From NCBI GenBank assembly GCA_009741485.1, contig CM019217.1:31616207-31680206 (forward strand): a DNA stretch of 64,000 nucleotides, written 5' to 3'. The stretch comes from Malurus cyaneus samueli. Lineage: Eukaryota > Chordata > Aves > Passeriformes > Maluridae. A program made the translations under genes and the position numbers. Each line of letters starts with the position of its first letter. The stretch's first letter is position 1. The notes beneath the pieces are model-generated. The model had not been told where the DNA came from. It worked only from the letters and a program-made list of their open reading frames with translations, and searched no databases. Shown here piece after piece: positions 60,701-64,000 of the stretch.

Positions 60701-62537
60701 AGTATTACAGGTCTGTTTCAAAACTCACTCTGGAAACTCAGAAGAACTCAGTCTTTGCAAACATTATGTATTTAGCAGCACTCAGTGTGTCAAATGTGAC
60801 AAGTATTACTTCAAAACTCGGTTGATTTCCTAATCACAAGTGAATTCTGGTCAACAACAGCCTTGAATACCATATTATTTCTAGTTTATATGCTATGGTT
60901 TTTTAGATAATGTTTTTCTTATAAGATAGGCTAAGTAACTCTGATAATTCCATCCTTCTTCAATATCTTAAGGTGGAAAAAAGTTGTTCAAATGCAGTTT
61001 ATGAGACTACATGTGGATGGAATACACCTCAAGCCAGTCATAATAGCCAAAACATGATAGCACAGAGTAGCAGGAGCATGAATCCATTCCTAAATTAATT
61101 CTTCCAAAGCAGATCCTTGTTTCCTTCACTTGTCCCTCAGCTTTTGATCCCAGGGAATCTGTATCTGAAAATAGTAGCTGGACAACTGCAGCAATTTTAT
61201 GAAGTATATATTTAAAATGGAAATTCTGATTAGATAAACTGTTGCTATGATTTGTAGTTAAGACAACTATCAGGCTGTCAGAGCTTTCATTCAGCCATAG
61301 ATAACACACAAAATTCCCAGCAGAATGTGACTGCTGACTGACAGATAAAAATATTAATATCTACACATTCCACTGTGAATTAACTCATAATATTTTTGGT
61401 AGTTCAGCAAATCATTAGTAGTAACATCTATTTTTAGCATGTTTTCATTTTCTGCACTCATTCACTTTCATCTTGGATCTATATTGGGCATACTTTATTT
61501 GAAAGAAATTATAAGTTTCCTCATTAACAGAATAATTGAGGATCACAAATAAGTTTCTGTTTATGGCAAAGATGATGTTTTGATTATGTATCCCAAAATA
61601 GAGTGAAAGGATCTGTCTGGGAATCTCAGTACTGCTGAAGTAAAAATAACATGTTTTTAATGGATGGTTAAATAAAATATACTTAAACTGCAAATCTGAA
61701 TAACTTTATTCAGACCATTGCAGAATTGCCTGATGACCTGTTTCCCATATCAAATTGGTAGATTGTGAAGTCTTGAAGGAGCATTACTGGATAATACCCT
61801 TTCTAGTAGAAGTACAATACTATGGTCCACCTGATGCCATGGACTGACTCTCATTGCATTGACTGTTTAAAATGCACAAATGTAGACAAAAAGCCAGGCC
61901 ACATGAGCCTCATATCAACTAATGGAAACTTAAGAAAAAACTGAAACAACTGAAAAAAACTTATTCTTCCTTGATAAGGTTTTTGTGGTAGGATGCTCTT
62001 TAAAACTGGTAATATTAGCCGTAACTGAGCCAGCCTGTCAGCAAACTGATCCACTGTAACATTTAAACTTTGGCAAACCAAGTCTGACAGTTGATATTTC
62101 AAGCAGACCGATTCTGTGTTCAAAGCCAATTCATTCTGCAGTGCCGTTTTTCACAATCTGTATTGCATACCCAAGATTCAAATGTTTATATCCTTATACA
62201 CTCTTTCTGCAAGCTCATAGATATGCAATGACAAAGTAGGTGACCTATATAATAACAAGCAATACAACCAGTCACTGTGTACTGCAGAAGATGTCATTTT
62301 CTGAAGATCCAATCTTTTTTAAAAAGGTTTGTGTTCAGAATTGTTCTCAATCTTCTAAAACTACTGAAGATATTTTATTCTCATTTTTCTTTGAACAGAC
62401 TCCTCTCTGAGGAGTTTAGAATACAACAGGTCATTTCTGCACCTTATGGCTCTATGGCAGGTCTTCTCTAATAAATGTTGTCCTGAGTTCCCACTATCAC
62501 CAGTGACACAGAACCAGCATGTTTACACTAATCATGT
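60701..62537. other. AT-rich unique-looking DNA
   Basis: No feature recognised. Frames of up to 100 codons on the minus strand show no motif. Confidence 0.6.
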
Positions 62538-62725
62538 CTTCAAATGCCATATCCACAAGGTTTTTTTAATAGTTCCAGGCATCATCCAGGCACCACTTCC
62601 CTGGGCAGTCTGCTACAATGCTTGATAAACCGTTTTTGTGGGAGAAAAAAAAATTCCTAATATCTGTCTAAACTCCCCTGGTAATACTTGAGGTTGTTTT
62701 CTCTCATCCTGTCAGTAATGTGCAA
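62538..62725 (-). mobile_element. CR1 LINE 3' UTR fragment, old
   Basis: Plus-strand landmarks are the antisense CR1 blocks TCTTCAAATGCCATATCCAC (about 62537), AGGCACCACTTCCCTGGGCA (62589-62608), CAATGCTTGATAAACCGTTT (62615-62634), TTCCTAATATCTGTCTAAAC (62653-62672) and TTTTCTCTCATCCTGTCAG (62697-62715). The terminal octamers are missing and the 5' side ends soon after the ORF2 stop region. Divergence is higher than for the copy at 55377-56345. Confidence 0.82.
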
Positions 62726-64000
62726 ATGCACTCTTCTTTTTTTGCCTAAAAATGCTATAGGTGTAAAACCAAATTAGGGCTTTTCAATTACCTTGAGATG
62801 ACCGAGCACAACTAATCCTCAAAACAATAAATAATTGCTGATATCAGGTTTTTAATCCACACCTACAAGTCTGCAGTAACTCAAATGAGAAATCCAAACT
62901 GAAATCCAAAATCGTGTCAGTCACTGCTGATTTATTTCAGTGAGGAAGAGGTGTTGAAAAAACAGTCCTCAAGGCAAAATTTGGAGTGCGCTCTTCTGTG
63001 GCCTGAAGCCAAGAAACTTCTTGTCGAAAATCCTTGTGAAATAAAAAATTGTAAATAGGAATGAATACTGTTTGTGAAACTGATTAAGAAAGGGTTACTC
63101 AAAAGTTGGTTTTGGTGACAGGAGCTCCATTTATCTAACAGTGCAACACAGCTTTTCGCTAGGTGTGAGGCAATTTCATGTGACCTTTTTCAAAAATAAT
63201 TAAGAAATGCTGGCTTCACTTTGTGTCATATGTAAAATTACAACTGAGATGGGGCTTTGACCTCTGAGACAAAAAGGCGACTATAAGAAAATAAGATAAC
63301 ATTCCAGTGATTTGTAATGGTTTGAATACTGGAGACAAACACAGTACTCTACCGACTGGGATTTGAGTACAGCAAGCTATAAACAGTGTTAGTGTTCTCT
63401 TCCCTTCAAAGCAGAAGTCAACAAAACATGCCAGAAAATTAGGTTTCTTAAACATTTTAATGACTAATAATAATAATACAAATTTTTTAATAAGATTTGT
63501 CTGAGTTGCATTATATATTTTGGGTTTTGGCCATATACCTCAGTTATGTTTCTCCGGTTGGGGCCTTTATTATTGTCTTCTCCCCATGAAAAAAGAGAAG
63601 GAACTTTACCATTCACTTGTCTCCCAGAACTCAGGATGTAAGGAGAAAATGGCAGCCAGGATTAGGCTCCTGACAAAGCTCTGGGAGATCTGACATGAAA
63701 GCTTGGGGCTAGTTTCCAAACAATTCTTTGGTTTGGGTCAGAGCACATAACAGTCCCCCCCAGGTGCCTGAAAACTGAGCTTACAGTTTTCACTCTGATG
63801 CACCAACATACTTTCCCTGCTTCAAGGCAGCAAAAGGAAAGGCAGATGAAACAGAAGCTGTGTTTTGCAACAGTCCCCCAGTTTTCTTCAGCATAGAATA
63901 TTACAGTGAAAACAAGTCTGGGGTACTGAAAAACTACAGTTCCTTAAAGTACTGCAAACCCTCAGGATTTTAGCAAGTGTCACATTATTTGCTGGTGAGA
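62726..64000. other. AT-rich DNA to the window edge
   Basis: A short AATAAT repeat lies at about 63464-63478. Otherwise no feature recognised. No gene runs off the end as far as I can see. Confidence 0.58.

Noticed and set aside
60417..60833. 138-codon frame with a hydrophobic stretch
   Set aside because: It starts inside the U3/R region of a solo LTR and runs out into flanking DNA; the hydrophobic run comes from T-rich LTR sequence.
1..64000. CRISPR array, prokaryotic operon or other bacterial system
   Set aside because: No direct repeats with spacers, no ribosome-binding-site-led gene runs, and abundant avian retrotransposons show that this is vertebrate nuclear DNA.

Overview
The window looks like non-coding nuclear DNA from a bird, most likely a songbird (passerine). 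It is AT-rich. I find no protein-coding gene that I can support. Every recognisable long element is an avian retrotransposon relic: CR1 LINE fragments (3' ends built from ATTCTGTG/ATTCTATG units), three LTRs with no internal retroviral genes beside them, and a tRNA-headed, CR1-tailed SINE like TguSINE1 of zebra finch. The SINE is the main reason for preferring a passerine. Family names come from memory of consensus sequences; no search was run.

Layout. 1-9300: an ancient CR1-like piece (about 1515-1675), a 1.4-kb CR1 (3770-5182, +), an internally deleted CR1 (6983-7720, -), a solo LTR with a 4-bp target duplication (7807-8312, -) and another CR1 tail (8847-9290, -). 9300-19170: mostly unique AT-rich DNA with T/G and A/C simple tracts, an 8-mer minisatellite (13752-13815) and a 28-bp perfect palindrome (15578-15605). 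19178-20112: two CR1 tails in tandem, the first with a GACA/GATA microsatellite at an internal junction. 20113-32470: unique-looking DNA with simple repeats. 32480-32634: the SINE, flanked by an 8-bp direct repeat. 34253-34266: two short assembly gaps. 34267-46990: unique-looking DNA with homopolymers and an A/C tract. 46990-47800: a decayed LTR, +. 50150-50462 and 55377-56345: CR1 on the minus strand, the second with a 202-codon open remnant of ORF2. 60162-60696: a solo LTR, +. 62538-62725: a last CR1 fragment.

Nothing here works together as an operon, pathway or defence system. The most plausible setting is a large intron or a gene-poor intergenic region. The many short open frames lie in repeats or low-complexity DNA, or look like chance. 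I did not find a previously undescribed system. The best observations are the SINE, the clean LTR insertions with internal rearrangements, and several recurring A/C (or T/G) tracts.
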